Shown piece by piece: positions 1 to 9,094 of a stretch of DNA of 64,000 nt. The stretch's first letter is position 1. Every line of letters begins with the position of its first letter. The stretch is from NCBI RefSeq assembly GCF_024700075.1, contig NZ_JAJONE010000001.1, positions 4,363,001 to 4,427,000 of the forward strand. Direction: 5' to 3'. A program made the translations under genes and the position numbers. The DNA is from Hymenobacter sp. J193 (GTDB lineage: Bacteria; Bacteroidota; Bacteroidia; Cytophagales; Hymenobacteraceae). The notes beneath the pieces are model-generated. The model was not told the DNA's origin. It made no database searches and saw only the letters and a list, made by a program, of their open reading frames with translations.

Positions 1-107
1 GCAGCGGGAGCAGCACGGAGTAGGAGCCGGGCCACGCGCCCGGCCGCTCTGCCGCACTAACGGACAAGATGGAGAACTTACGCTGGAATAAGCCGAAAAA
101 AATCAAA

Positions 108-947
108 TTACTGCACCGCCGCCGGGTGCGGGTAGCCCTGCTCCACTAACATTTCCCTGATTCCCTGCATCAGCTCGCTTTTTAGCAGCTGCGTGCCGCG
201 CCGGTAATCCTCGGAGAAAGTCCAGAAATACACGTGCAGGGTAGCCACGGTACCGTCGGTTTTCTCTACGATAACGTAGGGCGTGTGCGGCTCCTCATTT
301 TCCACGTCTTGGTACTGGCGCACGAATTCCAGTACGAGCTCCTGCACCTTGTTGGGGCGCTTGTCCTGCTCAATGTCGATGGAAACCAGGAAGTCCTGGC
401 GGATGTGCCCGTCGCGGGTGAAGTTGATGAGCGGCTCGCGCAGCACCAGCGCGTTGGGCAGGTAGATGTGCTTGCCGTCGAAGGTTTTGATGAGGGTGGT
501 GCGCAGGTTGAGGGCCTCCACGCGGCCCATCAGCTCCTTGTTGTCGCGAATCTGAATGGTGTCGTGAATGCGGAAGGGCCGATTGAAGGCCAGCACCACG
601 CCCGCCAGGAAGTTCTCGGCAATATCCTTGAGGGCAAAGCCTACCACAAAGGCCGTAAGGCCGGCCGCGCCCAGCACGCCCGTAACCACGCCGGCGGCCC
701 CTATCACCTGCATGGCCAGCAGCAGCCCCAGGCCTATGAAAGCCCACTTGCTCAGGCGGGTCAGAAACTCGGCCAGGAGCGGGTCGTGGGAGCGGGCCTG
801 CAGGCGCCCGCCCAGCAGACGGCTCAGCCGCTGCGCCACAAATACGGCAATAGCCAGCAGCACCAGGGCTACGGCCAGCTTAGGCAGCAGAAACAGAAAG
901 TGGGCCCAATAAGTAGTCAGTACCTCGTAGAGGTCGTGTAGCAGCAT
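108..947 (-). CDS. MscS-family mechanosensitive ion channel
   Basis: Inner-membrane small-conductance mechanosensitive channel, expected to release solutes on hypo-osmotic shock. The 279-residue protein has a membrane helix at about residues 20-45, a second hydrophobic segment near 68-85, and the Gly/Ala-rich pore helix of the family (AAGLTAFVVGFALKD, about 94-108). The soluble beta domain follows (FNRPFRIHDTIQIRD) and then the alpha/beta C-terminal domain. It is a minimal MscS without extra N-terminal helices or a cyclic-nucleotide domain. The ATG is at 947. It stands alone; the next gene in the same direction lies about 100 bp upstream. Family assignment is firm; ion selectivity cannot be read from sequence. 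Confidence 0.9.
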   Translation of the reverse strand: MLLHDLYEVLTTYWAHFLFLLPKLAVALVLLAIAVFVAQRLSRLLGGRLQARSHDPLLAEFLTRLSKWAFIGLGLLLAMQVIGAAGVVTGVLGAAGLTAFVVGFALKDIAENFLAGVVLAFNRPFRIHDTIQIRDNKELMGRVEALNLRTTLIKTFDGKHIYLPNALVLREPLINFTRDGHIRQDFLVSIDIEQDKRPNKVQELVLEFVRQYQDVENEEPHTPYVIVEKTDGTVATLHVYFWTFSEDYRRGTQLLKSELMQGIREMLVEQGYPHPAAVQ

Positions 948-1041
948 AGCGAAAAGGCAAAGAGGACGTAAGCAAAACCCCGCCGGCGGGGGCTGGCGGG
1001 GCTGTTTTCCTCGGAGGTACGCAAAAAGCTGGCGGCGGGGT

Positions 1042-1443
1042 TCAGACCAGGGCGGGCCGGTTCATCCAGCGCCAGAACACCCATCCGCCCACGGTGTAGG
1101 CCACCACATCGAGCGGGTCGGCCACCATGCCCGGCTTGAAGAACGGCATCAGCAGCTCAAACCAGATGGCAACGACAACCCAGGTGCTGGCAATCCATGC
1201 CAAAGGCAGGACAAAGTCAGGACGCCGGAAATAAAAGCGCCGTAGCACCCACAGCGCCAGCGTCAGCTCCAGCGGCAGCGTGAGCAGGTCGCCCAGGTGG
1301 GAGTTGATGAAGGCCGGCAGTGGGGGCCACGGCGCCCAATAGCGGTTGATGCAGGAGAAAAGGTAGAGCACAGCTCCCCCGATAAACAGCGGCTGCCGCA
1401 GCTCCTGCGGCAGTGTTACCCGGCCAACGCGGTTACTACCCAT
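1042..1443 (-). CDS. Small multi-pass membrane protein, VanZ-like in size
   Basis: 133-residue integral membrane protein of unknown function. I place the start at the ATG at 1443 (MGSNRVGRV...), which overlaps the last 28 bases of the upstream zinc-ribbon gene and implies translational coupling. Hydrophobic segments lie at about residues 18-32, 45-62, 75-95 and 105-122, with charged loops such as RRFYFRRPD between them. The size and spacing recall short VanZ-like or putative secondary-transporter proteins of Bacteroidota, but no diagnostic motif is visible. The longer open frame to 1728 is a shadow of the upstream gene. Confidence 0.65.
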   Translation of the reverse strand: MGSNRVGRVTLPQELRQPLFIGGAVLYLFSCINRYWAPWPPLPAFINSHLGDLLTLPLELTLALWVLRRFYFRRPDFVLPLAWIASTWVVVAIWFELLMPFFKPGMVADPLDVVAYTVGGWVFWRWMNRPALV

Positions 1444-1721
1444 ATCATAAAAGCCAGGAGCGCCGCAAAAGCCAGTTGCCCGCCCCGAATGATGTATTTG
1501 AAAAAACGGACGAAAGAGCTGTCCTCGGGCTTTATCTCGATGAGCATGACCGAGGACATCTTCGCGTTGACCAGCTCTTCCCGCTCCTGCTCGTTGCGTC
1601 GCAGCTGCGGGTCCAGCAGCTGCCCGCACCGCTCGCACCGGTCGTCGCTGTGCTGTCGCCAGGCCGACCAGTGGCTGCAGTGCGGGCATTTTTTGGAGGA
1701 GGAAAGCAGGGAAGTATCCAT
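1416..1721 (-). CDS. Zinc-ribbon protein with C-terminal membrane anchor
   Basis: 101-residue protein that opens with two CxxC knuckles (CPHC near residue 10 and CERC near 25), a typical treble-clef or zinc-ribbon metal site. A charged middle section follows, then one hydrophobic helix (about 77-98, GGQLAFAALLAFMIWVV) that would tether it to the membrane with the ribbon in the cytoplasm. Start chosen at the ATG at 1721 (MDTSLLSS), because an upstream in-frame ATG would add a poorly conserved-looking extension. It overlaps the following membrane protein by 28 bp, so the two probably work together. Function unknown. Confidence 0.65.
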   Translation of the reverse strand: MDTSLLSSSKKCPHCSHWSAWRQHSDDRCERCGQLLDPQLRRNEQEREELVNAKMSSVMLIEIKPEDSSFVRFFKYIIRGGQLAFAALLAFMIWVVTALAG

Positions 1722-1794
1722 GGCCCAAAAGTACGCGGCAATTGCCGGCTGCCCGGGCAAATCGGCCTACATAATGATGTGACTTTTCGCCTGC

Positions 1795-2232
1795 TTATTC
1801 CTCCATGATGTCCTCGTTCCAGAGGGCGGGCTCGGCGGCAATGAATTCCTCCATCATCTGCACGCACTCGGGCAAATCCAGGTCCACTACTTCCACGCCG
1901 TGGCTTTCCATGAACTCGCGGGCTCCGTCAAACGTGCGCGACTCGCCCACGACTACTTTCGGAATCTTGAACTGCACGATGGTGCCGGCGCACATAAAGC
2001 AAGGCATCAGGGTGCTATAAATGACGGTGTTGCGGTAGCCCTCGGCCTGGCGGCCGGCGTTGTTGAGGCAGTCCATTTCGCCGTGCAGAATGGGATTCAG
2101 CTCCTGCACGCGCTTGTTGTGGCCCCGGGCCACCAGCTTACCGTCGCGCACCAGTACCGAGCCAATTGGAATGCCACCCTGGGACCGGCCCAGCCGGGCT
2201 TCGTCGATGGCAGCTTGCATGAATTCGTCCAT
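1795..2232 (-). CDS. Cytosine deaminase / nucleoside deaminase (CDA fold)
   Basis: Zinc-dependent deaminase of the cytidine-deaminase fold, closest in pattern to yeast-type cytosine deaminase, which converts cytosine to uracil for pyrimidine salvage. The catalytic signature is complete: HGEMDCLNNAG (zinc His plus proton-shuttle Glu, about residues 50-60) and PCFMCAG (two zinc Cys, about 77-83). The acidic C-terminal tail (LDLPECVQMMEEFI...) resembles the gating tail of the fungal enzymes. Full length at 145 residues. The substrate could instead be guanine or a tRNA adenosine, but the sequence around the active site favours cytosine. Confidence 0.88.
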   Translation of the reverse strand: MDEFMQAAIDEARLGRSQGGIPIGSVLVRDGKLVARGHNKRVQELNPILHGEMDCLNNAGRQAEGYRNTVIYSTLMPCFMCAGTIVQFKIPKVVVGESRTFDGAREFMESHGVEVVDLDLPECVQMMEEFIAAEPALWNEDIMEE

Positions 2233-2258
2233 GAGAGAAAAATGAGGAAGGGTGATAA

Positions 2259-2573
2259 TTAGCGAAAGTTACTTCGATGAGCCCAAAGCAATAATAACAT
2301 GGGCAATATGCAAGATCCACCAATGAGAACGTTCCGAGTAGTATCGTGCTCTAAACCAAACAGGCCGCATAATACAACCAACAGTAGCTGACCGAGTCCA
2401 GTAAGCTTTACGTGCCGCCACCAAATAGTTGAGGCTTCAACACCGTGGTTCTCGAAGCCGACAGAGCCATGATAAAGCAGGTTAAATACACTAACAAAAA
2501 GATATTTAGCAGGGCTAAAAGTAGAAAGAGAGTGAATAGGAACATAAATAGTAAAAGGTAATTCAGCGCGCAC
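2259..2573 (-). CDS. Small hypothetical membrane protein
   Basis: 104-residue reading frame with two hydrophobic C-terminal segments (GLGQLLLVVLCGLFGL and VLIGGSCILPMLLLLW) joined by a short charged loop. Its first 11 bases overlap the 3' end of addB. The region is visibly poorer in G+C than both neighbours. A second minus-strand frame (2408-2602) is even more hydrophobic, so the true gene could be a frameshifted fusion of the two or a decayed remnant. No family recognised; existence as a functional gene is uncertain. Confidence 0.4.
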   Translation of the reverse strand: MRAELPFTIYVPIHSLSTFSPAKYLFVSVFNLLYHGSVGFENHGVEASTIWWRHVKLTGLGQLLLVVLCGLFGLEHDTTRNVLIGGSCILPMLLLLWAHRSNFR

Positions 2574-5500
2574 AAATCCCCTTGTAAGAGCACCACTGGC
2601 ACACGTCCAGGTCGTCGGTCTTGCGGATATGTTCCTTAGGGGCGAGCATGCGGTCTACCAGACGGCGCATGGCCTCGTGGCTGGACTGTTCGAAGGAAAG
2701 CTCGTCGGTGGTCAGAAAGGAAAGGTCGGCTTCGAGCGGGGTGGGGTCGGGGCTGCGCAGGGGCACAATGGCGGCCTGGGCAGCGGGGTAGCCCAGCTGC
2801 GCCAGCATGAGGCGGTAAAGCCAGAGCTGCCGCACTTTCTCGGCCCCGCCCCCGGCCTCCGTTACCAGCCGCTCCAGGGCTTCCTGGGGCGTGTACTTTT
2901 GCGGGCGCTGCCCAGCAGGTTGAGGCCCCCGCCGTGCACCGCCCCGGTTTTGTAGTCGATGATGCGGCGCTGGCCGTTGGGCAGCTCGTCTACCCGGTCG
3001 GCGTAGCCTACCAGACGCACCGCTACCTGCTCCCCGGTGCTGGTTTCCACAAATACCGTCCCGAACAGCTGCTGCTCCAGGCCTACCACGCGCAAAGGGC
3101 CTTCCTCGGCAATCTGCTGAGCTAGGGAATCGAGGTAGCGGTCTACCAGATGCACGCCCACGCCGCGCAGCACGTGGTTGAGGCCTTCGTCGGGCAGCTG
3201 CTGGCGCGGGGCCGCGGCTTCCTCCCCATCTTCCAGGGCCAGCCCGCGCTCCAGCAGCTCGGCAACCTGGGGCTTCCAGCTGGCAATATCTTCCACGGTT
3301 ATCAGCTTGCTTTCCGCCACAAACGGCGTCATCAGGTGCTCCAGCACAAAGTGCACGGCCGTGCCGAACACGTCGGCGCCCAGGTCTTCGGCCACGCCTT
3401 CCTGCTCCTGAAACTTGGCAATGCGCGAAAAGTAAAACCGTAGGGAGCAGGTCAGAAACTCATTGAGGGCCGAAGCCGACAAGCCCCGCTCCAGCAGCCC
3501 CCGGATGGCCCCGCGCATCTCGTAGTCCTTTTCCAGCACCAGGTCGCCCTCGTATTTCTGGTACCCCTCGGAGCCGCGCGCAATTTCGCCGCCCACCTGC
3601 TGCCCGTTAGGTAGCACCGTGGCGGAGGCCGTCAGATCGAGCAGCTCCAGGCCCGGGTTCTGAGCGGCCAGATCGTGCTGAATCTGGAGCAGAAAGCGGC
3701 TTCGTTCCCCGGCCTGCACGCCCTCGGCCCCGGGCAGAATGTAAACCAGATCAACCCGCCGGGCGCGCTGGAGCAGGCGCCAGAACTGATGACTGGTGGC
3801 GGCCTCGTGCTCGGCGTAGGTGGGCATGCCGTACTTGGTGAGCACGTCGTAGGGAAACAGGGAGGTATTGCGCTTGGGCGCGGGCAAAATCTGCTCGTTG
3901 CAGCTCAGGATAATGATGTGGTCGAAGTCGAGGGCGCGGGTTTCGAGCAGGCCCATCACCTGCACCTGGGCAATCGGCTCCCCGGCGAAAGGCAGGCGGG
4001 TGCGCGTCATCTGCTCGTACAAGAACCGCCGGAAGGAGCGCACCGAAGGCCGCTGGGTGCGACAGTCGAAGGCCGAATCGAGCTGGCGCACCAGGGTATA
4101 GAACAAATAGAGGTACTCGGCTTCGATGGCCGTGTGCTCCTGCTGGTACACGTCGCGCAGCAGCTCAATCACCTCGTAGCAGGCCCGCACCACGTCGTCG
4201 CAGTTGCGCCAGGGGCGGAACAGGGCTTCTACCAGCGGGTGGTGGCGGCCCAGCTCGCGCAGCTCGGCTTCGGTGAGCAGCACGGCATTGCGCTTCACAA
4301 TCTGCCGGCAGATGTCGTCCAGCACCCCGTGAAAGGCGGCCTGCTCGGGCTGGGTGTCGAGCCAGTTTTCGTAGCGGCGCAGGAAGGGGTGAGCCAGCAG
4401 CTTCGTGACGGTGAGGTGATGGTAGCGCCGGATACCGTAGTCGGAGCTGGTTTCGCCCTCCCGGATGCCGGTCAGGTGCACCTCAAACAGCAAATCAATC
4501 AGGTTGAACAAAGGCGTGCTGCGGAAGCTCAGGCCCATCGTCACGTTGAACTGGGGCACCTGCTCGGGCGGCAGGCCGTGCAGCACCGGCAAGAGCAGGG
4601 TTTCATCGGGCAGCACCACGGCCACCGAGGCCCGGGGCGCGGTGTGCAGGCCTTCCATCACCAGCTGCCCGGCCACTTTGCCCTGCATGGAGTTGTTGGC
4701 CACCCCAATAAACCGGACGCGGCGGGGCAGGGTGCGCAGCAGCTCCTCGGCGCCCATGTCCCCGAAGCCAAAGGCTGTGGGCGGTAAATCGAGGGAGTCG
4801 GCCAGCTGGCGGAAGGGCTGCCCGGCGCGGTTGGGCGAGTCGCCGTCGAGGTAAAACCGGTCGGTGTCGAAGCGCACTTCGGCCTTGCGCTCCTTCAGCA
4901 GCAGCTTGAGCAGGCGGCGCTCCGCTTTCGACAGCACGCCCAGACCCAGGAAGACATGCTGGGGCACTTGCTCGGGGGCAGTCTGCAGGCGCTTTTGCAG
5001 GGCATCCACGGCCAGGCGGTAGGCCAGGCCCGGGTAGGCCAGATGCTGCTCCTTCAGGCGGCGGCGCAGGCGGCGGTACACTTTCTCCAGGTCGTCCCAG
5101 AAGCGAAACCAGGCGGCCGTGGCCGAGGCCGGAGCCGGCGAGTCGCTGAGGTCCCAGCGTTCCAGGGCTTTGGCTTCGGACAGGTACTCGAACAGGTTGC
5201 TGGCGTCGGCCAGGTTCTGGTCGAGGGCCGAGAAGTCGTCGAGGAGCAGGCGCGACCAGCCCGTGAACAGGTCAAAATCCAGCTTGGGGTCGATTTCCCG
5301 CAGGATGTCGAACAGCAGCAGCTGCAGGGCAATGGGCTCTTCCACCTGCACGCCGGCCAGCTCCACCATGTAGTCTTCCATGGCCGCCACGCGGGGGCTC
5401 CACAGCGCCTCGCCCTTGGGCGCGGCCAGGGCCAGCTCGTTTTTGAGGTAGACCACGGCCCGGCGCGTGGGCACTACCACCACCAGGTCTGACAGCTCAC

Positions 5501-5618
5501 TGCCCGAAAAGCGGCTCAACAAATCCTGGGCGGCCTGGCGCAGAAAGGGTTGCAGGGCAGCGGTAGGGTCAGCAGGTTCGGCGAGGGGGAAGGCAGAAGG
5601 GGCGGGGCGGGGCGTCAT
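2563..5618 (-). pseudogene. addB: AddB-like PD-(D/E)XK nuclease subunit, frameshifted
   Basis: Second subunit of an AddAB-type double-strand-break resection enzyme: a helicase-like scaffold with a C-terminal RecB-family nuclease. From the ATG at 5618, 918 residues are open up to 2862. They include VVVPTRRAVVYLKNEL near the N-terminus, the iron-sulfur Cys in FLTCSLRFYFSRI (about 724) and nuclease motif IDYKTG (about 886). The rest (KYTPQEALERL through CQWCSYKGIC, the other three cluster Cys) lies in another frame ending at 2563. The switch is at the A4 run (plus 2897-2900); one extra base restores 1018 residues. Real mutation or sequencing error cannot be separated here. The partner addA lies at 9084-13111. 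Confidence 0.85.
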
Positions 5619-5624
5619 ACTGGG

Positions 5625-5632
5625 TAAAGATA
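5625..5632 (-). promoter_or_regulatory. Candidate -7 element for addB
   Basis: TATCTTTA on the minus strand fits the Bacteroidota -7 consensus TAnnTTTG in seven of eight bases. It ends only 6 bases before the addB ATG, so the transcript would have almost no leader. No clear TTG at the -33 spacing was found. Confidence 0.3.
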
Positions 5633-5763
5633 CGGCGGGCGGGTTTCAGCCGCGCCTTCCGGTGGGTTTTGGCAAGCGGCGGGCCGCTAGGCAGCCCTTT
5701 TCTACGCGGGTATAGTATTCCGCAAGCCTTTATATAGCCAATTCACAAACGATGTAGCGGCTG

Positions 5764-5840
5764 TGTAGAGACGCATACTTGCGTCTACTCGTTGAACGGC
5801 ATGCGGCGCAGACGACGAGACGCAAGTATGCGTCTCTACA
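5764..5840. repeat. Perfect 23-bp inverted repeat (REP-like)
   Basis: Arms 5764-5786 and 5818-5840 are exact reverse complements (left arm begins TGTAGAGACGCATACTTG) with a 31-bp loop. It sits between addB and a hypothetical gene with no T-run after it, so it looks like a dispersed palindromic repeat rather than a terminator. Palindromes with a GTAGAGACGC core are, from memory, common in Hymenobacter and cyanobacteria. Confidence 0.8.
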
Positions 5841-5870
5841 CCGTTCACGAAACCGCTATACCTTCATCAT

Positions 5871-6503
5871 TTACCAAAATTTCCACCACGGCTTTCCGTC
5901 GGCTTCTACTGACGCTGCTTTAATGTCCGCAAGCATTTGTTGTTTTCGCCACTCATGTTCAAGCAGTTGCCGCTCGTCTTCTAGTAGTCGAGCTACCTGT
6001 TGTTTTAAATCGGCCCAGTTTTCAATATTTTCCAGGGAATACCCCTGATAGAACTTCAAAAAGTGTTCTACGTCTTGCTGTATGTTCTCCACGGAGCCGT
6101 AAATATTGGCTTGCGCTGCCTCAAAATCGTCTATTCTATAGATAAACCATTCCTCAGTATCGGTGAAAACAGCTTCGCGGCACAAGCGTTCTAAGGCGGC
6201 AACGGTCTGCTCTAAGTTGAGGGTGCAGTTGGTGTATTTCTGGTACAAAAGCCCAAGCAGCGGACCGCCTTGCGCACGTTGGGAATCAAAGCGCAGGTAG
6301 TCTCCGAAATACTCAATCAGATGATGCTTGCTCCTGGAGCTCAACAACGCCAGATCAATGAAGAAAATGTCCGGCTGTTCCTCCTGTAGAACGATTTTGT
6401 CGGCCCAGGCTATGATTTCCTCTTTGGTAAGCATGCCGCTGGCCAGCCCTGCCCTAATTAAATGGAGTGTGGGTAATATGCTTTTCGGATTGGTAGATTG
6501 CAT
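5871..6503 (-). CDS. Hypothetical protein, possibly immunity-like
   Basis: 210-residue soluble protein, rich in Glu, Gln and aromatic residues, with no signal peptide or membrane segment. The N-terminal stretch GMLTKEEIIAWADKIV resembles the opening of several small immunity and DUF2247-like proteins, but this is only a resemblance. Predicted mostly helical; it ends in KPWWKFW. Codon use and G+C are lower than in neighbouring genes, suggesting different ancestry. Transcribed alone, away from the next plus-strand gene. Confidence 0.65.
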   Translation of the reverse strand: MQSTNPKSILPTLHLIRAGLASGMLTKEEIIAWADKIVLQEEQPDIFFIDLALLSSRSKHHLIEYFGDYLRFDSQRAQGGPLLGLLYQKYTNCTLNLEQTVAALERLCREAVFTDTEEWFIYRIDDFEAAQANIYGSVENIQQDVEHFLKFYQGYSLENIENWADLKQQVARLLEDERQLLEHEWRKQQMLADIKAASVEADGKPWWKFW

Positions 6504-6586
6504 GGGGTGATAGACGGGTAGAAGTTGTTGCCGTTCGCAAAACGATACAGTGTCAATATAGCTAACCCTGCCAGGTTTGTTTCATT

Positions 6587-7234
6587 ATGCCTATTCGCGT
6601 TACACTTCAGGAACAGCCCGCCGAGCCAGAAAATCAGATCCAGCAAGTACTCCTGAAGGTGGGCGGGCTGGTGCTGCTACCCATCTGGCTGCCGTTGCTG
6701 CTGCTGTTTCTGCTGGGCCTTATGCTGGTTTTCGGCTTTCTGCACCTGTGGGATAAGCTACGCGGCACCGCGCCGAAGCCGTTTCTACAACCAGAGTTGC
6801 CTAGCGAGCCGGTAGCTGTCTGGCAGAACGAGCGGCTAACTGTTCTGATGCAGGAAGCGGACGATAACGACGCGTTTTACAAACAGCACGAAGCCTTGTT
6901 GGATACCTGGACTGATGCGGTTGCCGATCAATATTTTTCCACTCATCAACTCTTTACCCAGCCGCCTATTACTGGCTTAAATCAGGTGGCCGTATCGGAT
7001 TTCGTGCACCCTTGGGCCGACGGAGTGTTGCTCCAGCTGCTGGAAGCCGCGCCCGGCTCCGAAGCGGGCGTAACGTCCTGGCTGATCTACGTGGATGGCC
7101 GCACACTTACTTGGCAGAAGCTGCGGGAAATAGGCCTGTACGCGCTGCACGAGGCCAATCCACCGCTGCCAGATCAGGTGAAGGGTTTTCGCATCAACGG
7201 CGACGAGCTAACGGTGAGGCTGGCTCAGGTATAG
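6587..7234 (+). CDS. Hypothetical protein with one membrane anchor
   Basis: 215 residues starting at the ATG at 6587. A strong hydrophobic helix at about residues 28-55 (LPIWLPLLLLFLLGLMLVFG) anchors an otherwise soluble C-terminal domain of about 150 residues. No catalytic motif is visible and the family is not recognised. It is followed 78 bp later by the VKOR-like gene on the same strand. Confidence 0.65.
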   Translation: MPIRVTLQEQPAEPENQIQQVLLKVGGLVLLPIWLPLLLLFLLGLMLVFGFLHLWDKLRGTAPKPFLQPELPSEPVAVWQNERLTVLMQEADDNDAFYKQHEALLDTWTDAVADQYFSTHQLFTQPPITGLNQVAVSDFVHPWADGVLLQLLEAAPGSEAGVTSWLIYVDGRTLTWQKLREIGLYALHEANPPLPDQVKGFRINGDELTVRLAQV

Positions 7235-7312
7235 CCAAATCCTGTACCTACTTTCCCGGCATGCAGGCCGTACCGAAGCTGTACCCATCTTCATCCGAAA
7301 ACGCCCGCTGCC

Positions 7313-7837
7313 ATGAACCCGACGCAACTCAGCCGCGAACTGCGCACCGCCCAAACTCCTGACCTCAAGCGCCGCCGCTGGATTATCGGCCTGTCCTTGC
7401 TGGGCGCCGCCATGGGCCAGATCGTGACCTTGTACCAGACCGGCATCATCCGCCACCTTCCCGACCCGCCCATCGGCCCCTTCGATTCCGATAAGGTGGA
7501 CGCCTCCGACTACGGTTACAAGCGCCTCGACACGCCCGATGCGGCCGGCATGCTCATCACCTACGCCTTCACCACGGCCCTCGCCTCGGCCGGCGGCAAA
7601 GACCGCGCCCTGCTCAAGCCCTGGGTACCCCTGGCCATGGGTGGCAAAATCCTGAGCGACGTCCTCACAAACCTGACGCTGGCCCGCGAAGAATGGCAGG
7701 AAAACAAGGCCCTGTGCTTCTACTGCCAAACAGCTAACGTGCTGTCGGTAGCCTCACTGGCCCTGGCCGTACCAGAAGTAGTGCGCGCCGCCCGCAATGC
7801 CTTCGGAGGCGGCCCCAACAACGTAGCGCAGGTGTAA
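7313..7837 (+). CDS. Vitamin K epoxide reductase (VKOR)-like family protein
   Basis: 174-residue protein with the layout of the small bacterial proteins annotated as VKOR family. It has an RRRW motif before a first hydrophobic helix (WIIGLSLLGAAMGQIVTLYQTGIIRHLP), a central Ala-rich segment, and a CFYC dithiol just before a final helix (about residue 139). In VKOR enzymes a CxxC in this place exchanges electrons between quinone and thiol partners. The second cysteine pair of full VKOR is absent, so an oxidoreductase role is an inference. It precedes the lipoprotein gene by about 60 bp, possibly in one transcript. Confidence 0.65.
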   Translation: MNPTQLSRELRTAQTPDLKRRRWIIGLSLLGAAMGQIVTLYQTGIIRHLPDPPIGPFDSDKVDASDYGYKRLDTPDAAGMLITYAFTTALASAGGKDRALLKPWVPLAMGGKILSDVLTNLTLAREEWQENKALCFYCQTANVLSVASLALAVPEVVRAARNAFGGGPNNVAQV

Positions 7838-7894
7838 GTTTTTGCGCATCTTGTGGCCCCGGCGCTGCTGCTACCTGGCAGGCCGGGGTTTTCT

Positions 7895-9094
7895 ATGCGT
7901 AACACATTCTACGGATTGTTATTGTTGGGTTTGGTGGGTTGTGAGACCCGTCAAACAGCTACCACCGAAGCTCGGGTGACACCTCCGGCTGCTGTAAAGC
8001 AGTCCGAAGTAGTGCAGCCCGCCGTTCAGCCAAGGCAGGATACCACCGATTACAGTGAGGAAAGTAGTTGGGTAATGGGTGCCCACGCCGAACAGCTAGA
8101 TACTCTTTTGCGCATAGATGGGAAATCGTACCGCCTGCGGATGCGTGCCCAATCTGACAGTAGTGCTAGGCTTCAATATATTCAGAAGCCTGTGGCCGGA
8201 GAATCCCGGCAGATGATAGATACCATCCGTGGCGTCGACGCCAGCTTCACCTACGAGCTGTACGATGGCCAGGGCAAACGGCTGTTTCAACGCGTTTTGC
8301 GCAAGCCTGAGTTCTACAAAGCGGCCGGCCACGACCTGACCATCAACAGCGTGCTTATCGGACCTGACTTTGTGGGGTATAACGCCCCCCGCAAGGCCTT
8401 GCTGTTCAGCCAAAGCTTTGTGCCCGACGGCACTGACGTCGGCACGCAGTGCTTCCTGATGCTGGGCCTGGATGGGCGGGTCCGAATGCTTATCGAAGGA
8501 AACTGGGCGGGTGGGAATGAGGCCGACTGCGGCGTGGCCCAGGCCATCAACGGGGCCACTATCCTAACTTGTCAGGAGTTGATTCTGCCGAACGGGCGCC
8601 GTATGAACCTGCAAAAGAAGAACGCGGAGCTCGTTGCGGCTTTTTTTCTGAGCGACAGTACCCTGTTCGTGGCCTACGACTACGTAACGCACCAGTTGGT
8701 TAAGCTGGAGGAAGGAGGTCAAGGAATAGAGGAGGTGCGCGACCCGCGCCTGCAGCGCACGGCCAACGCCCAGATACTTGACCTGACGGGCAAGCCCCTG
8801 GCTGCCTTCCGCTACGACGGTTTCTCCAACGAGCTGGGGTATCTTGTGCCGCGCCGGTATGTATGGCAGACGAGCACCTATTACCTGCTGGATGAAGCCC
8901 GGAATAGCGTGCATCTTATCAGCCAGCAGCACCCCGAAAATCCCCAGGAACTCAAGCTGAGTCAACTGGAGAAGTTCCAAGCCCCTCGCCGGCCTTTGGA
9001 GCGAGCCATCAAGCTATACGGCAGCTCCGGCCAGGCTCACCTGTTGTACGTGGACACCCGCACGGGCCGCATCCGTCACCAGATCAACATCTAA
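7895..9094 (+). CDS. Uncharacterised lipoprotein
   Basis: 399 residues from the ATG at 7895. The N-terminus is a lipoprotein signal (MRNTFYGLLLLGLVGC, lipobox LVGC with Cys at residue 16) followed by a Thr/Ala-rich linker. The body has repeated short segments resembling beta-strands (SYRLRMRAQSDS, RMNLQKKNAELV), which suggests a beta-propeller or beta-sandwich, but no family was recognised. An in-frame GTG at 7853 was rejected because it would bury the signal peptide. Its last 11 bases overlap the convergent end of addA. Confidence 0.7.
   Translation: MRNTFYGLLLLGLVGCETRQTATTEARVTPPAAVKQSEVVQPAVQPRQDTTDYSEESSWVMGAHAEQLDTLLRIDGKSYRLRMRAQSDSSARLQYIQKPVAGESRQMIDTIRGVDASFTYELYDGQGKRLFQRVLRKPEFYKAAGHDLTINSVLIGPDFVGYNAPRKALLFSQSFVPDGTDVGTQCFLMLGLDGRVRMLIEGNWAGGNEADCGVAQAINGATILTCQELILPNGRRMNLQKKNAELVAAFFLSDSTLFVAYDYVTHQLVKLEEGGQGIEEVRDPRLQRTANAQILDLTGKPLAAFRYDGFSNELGYLVPRRYVWQTSTYYLLDEARNSVHLISQQHPENPQELKLSQLEKFQAPRRPLERAIKLYGSSGQAHLLYVDTRTGRIRHQINI

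Noticed and set aside
69..149. 26-codon frame at the left edge of the window
   Set aside because: Too short, overlaps the MscS gene end, no promoter or family support. Positions 1-107 otherwise show nothing I can name.
3675..4787. Long plus-strand reading frame (370 codons) opposite addB
   Set aside because: Shadow of a GC-rich gene; His/Gln/Gly-rich translation with no domain, while the minus strand has clear AddB motifs.
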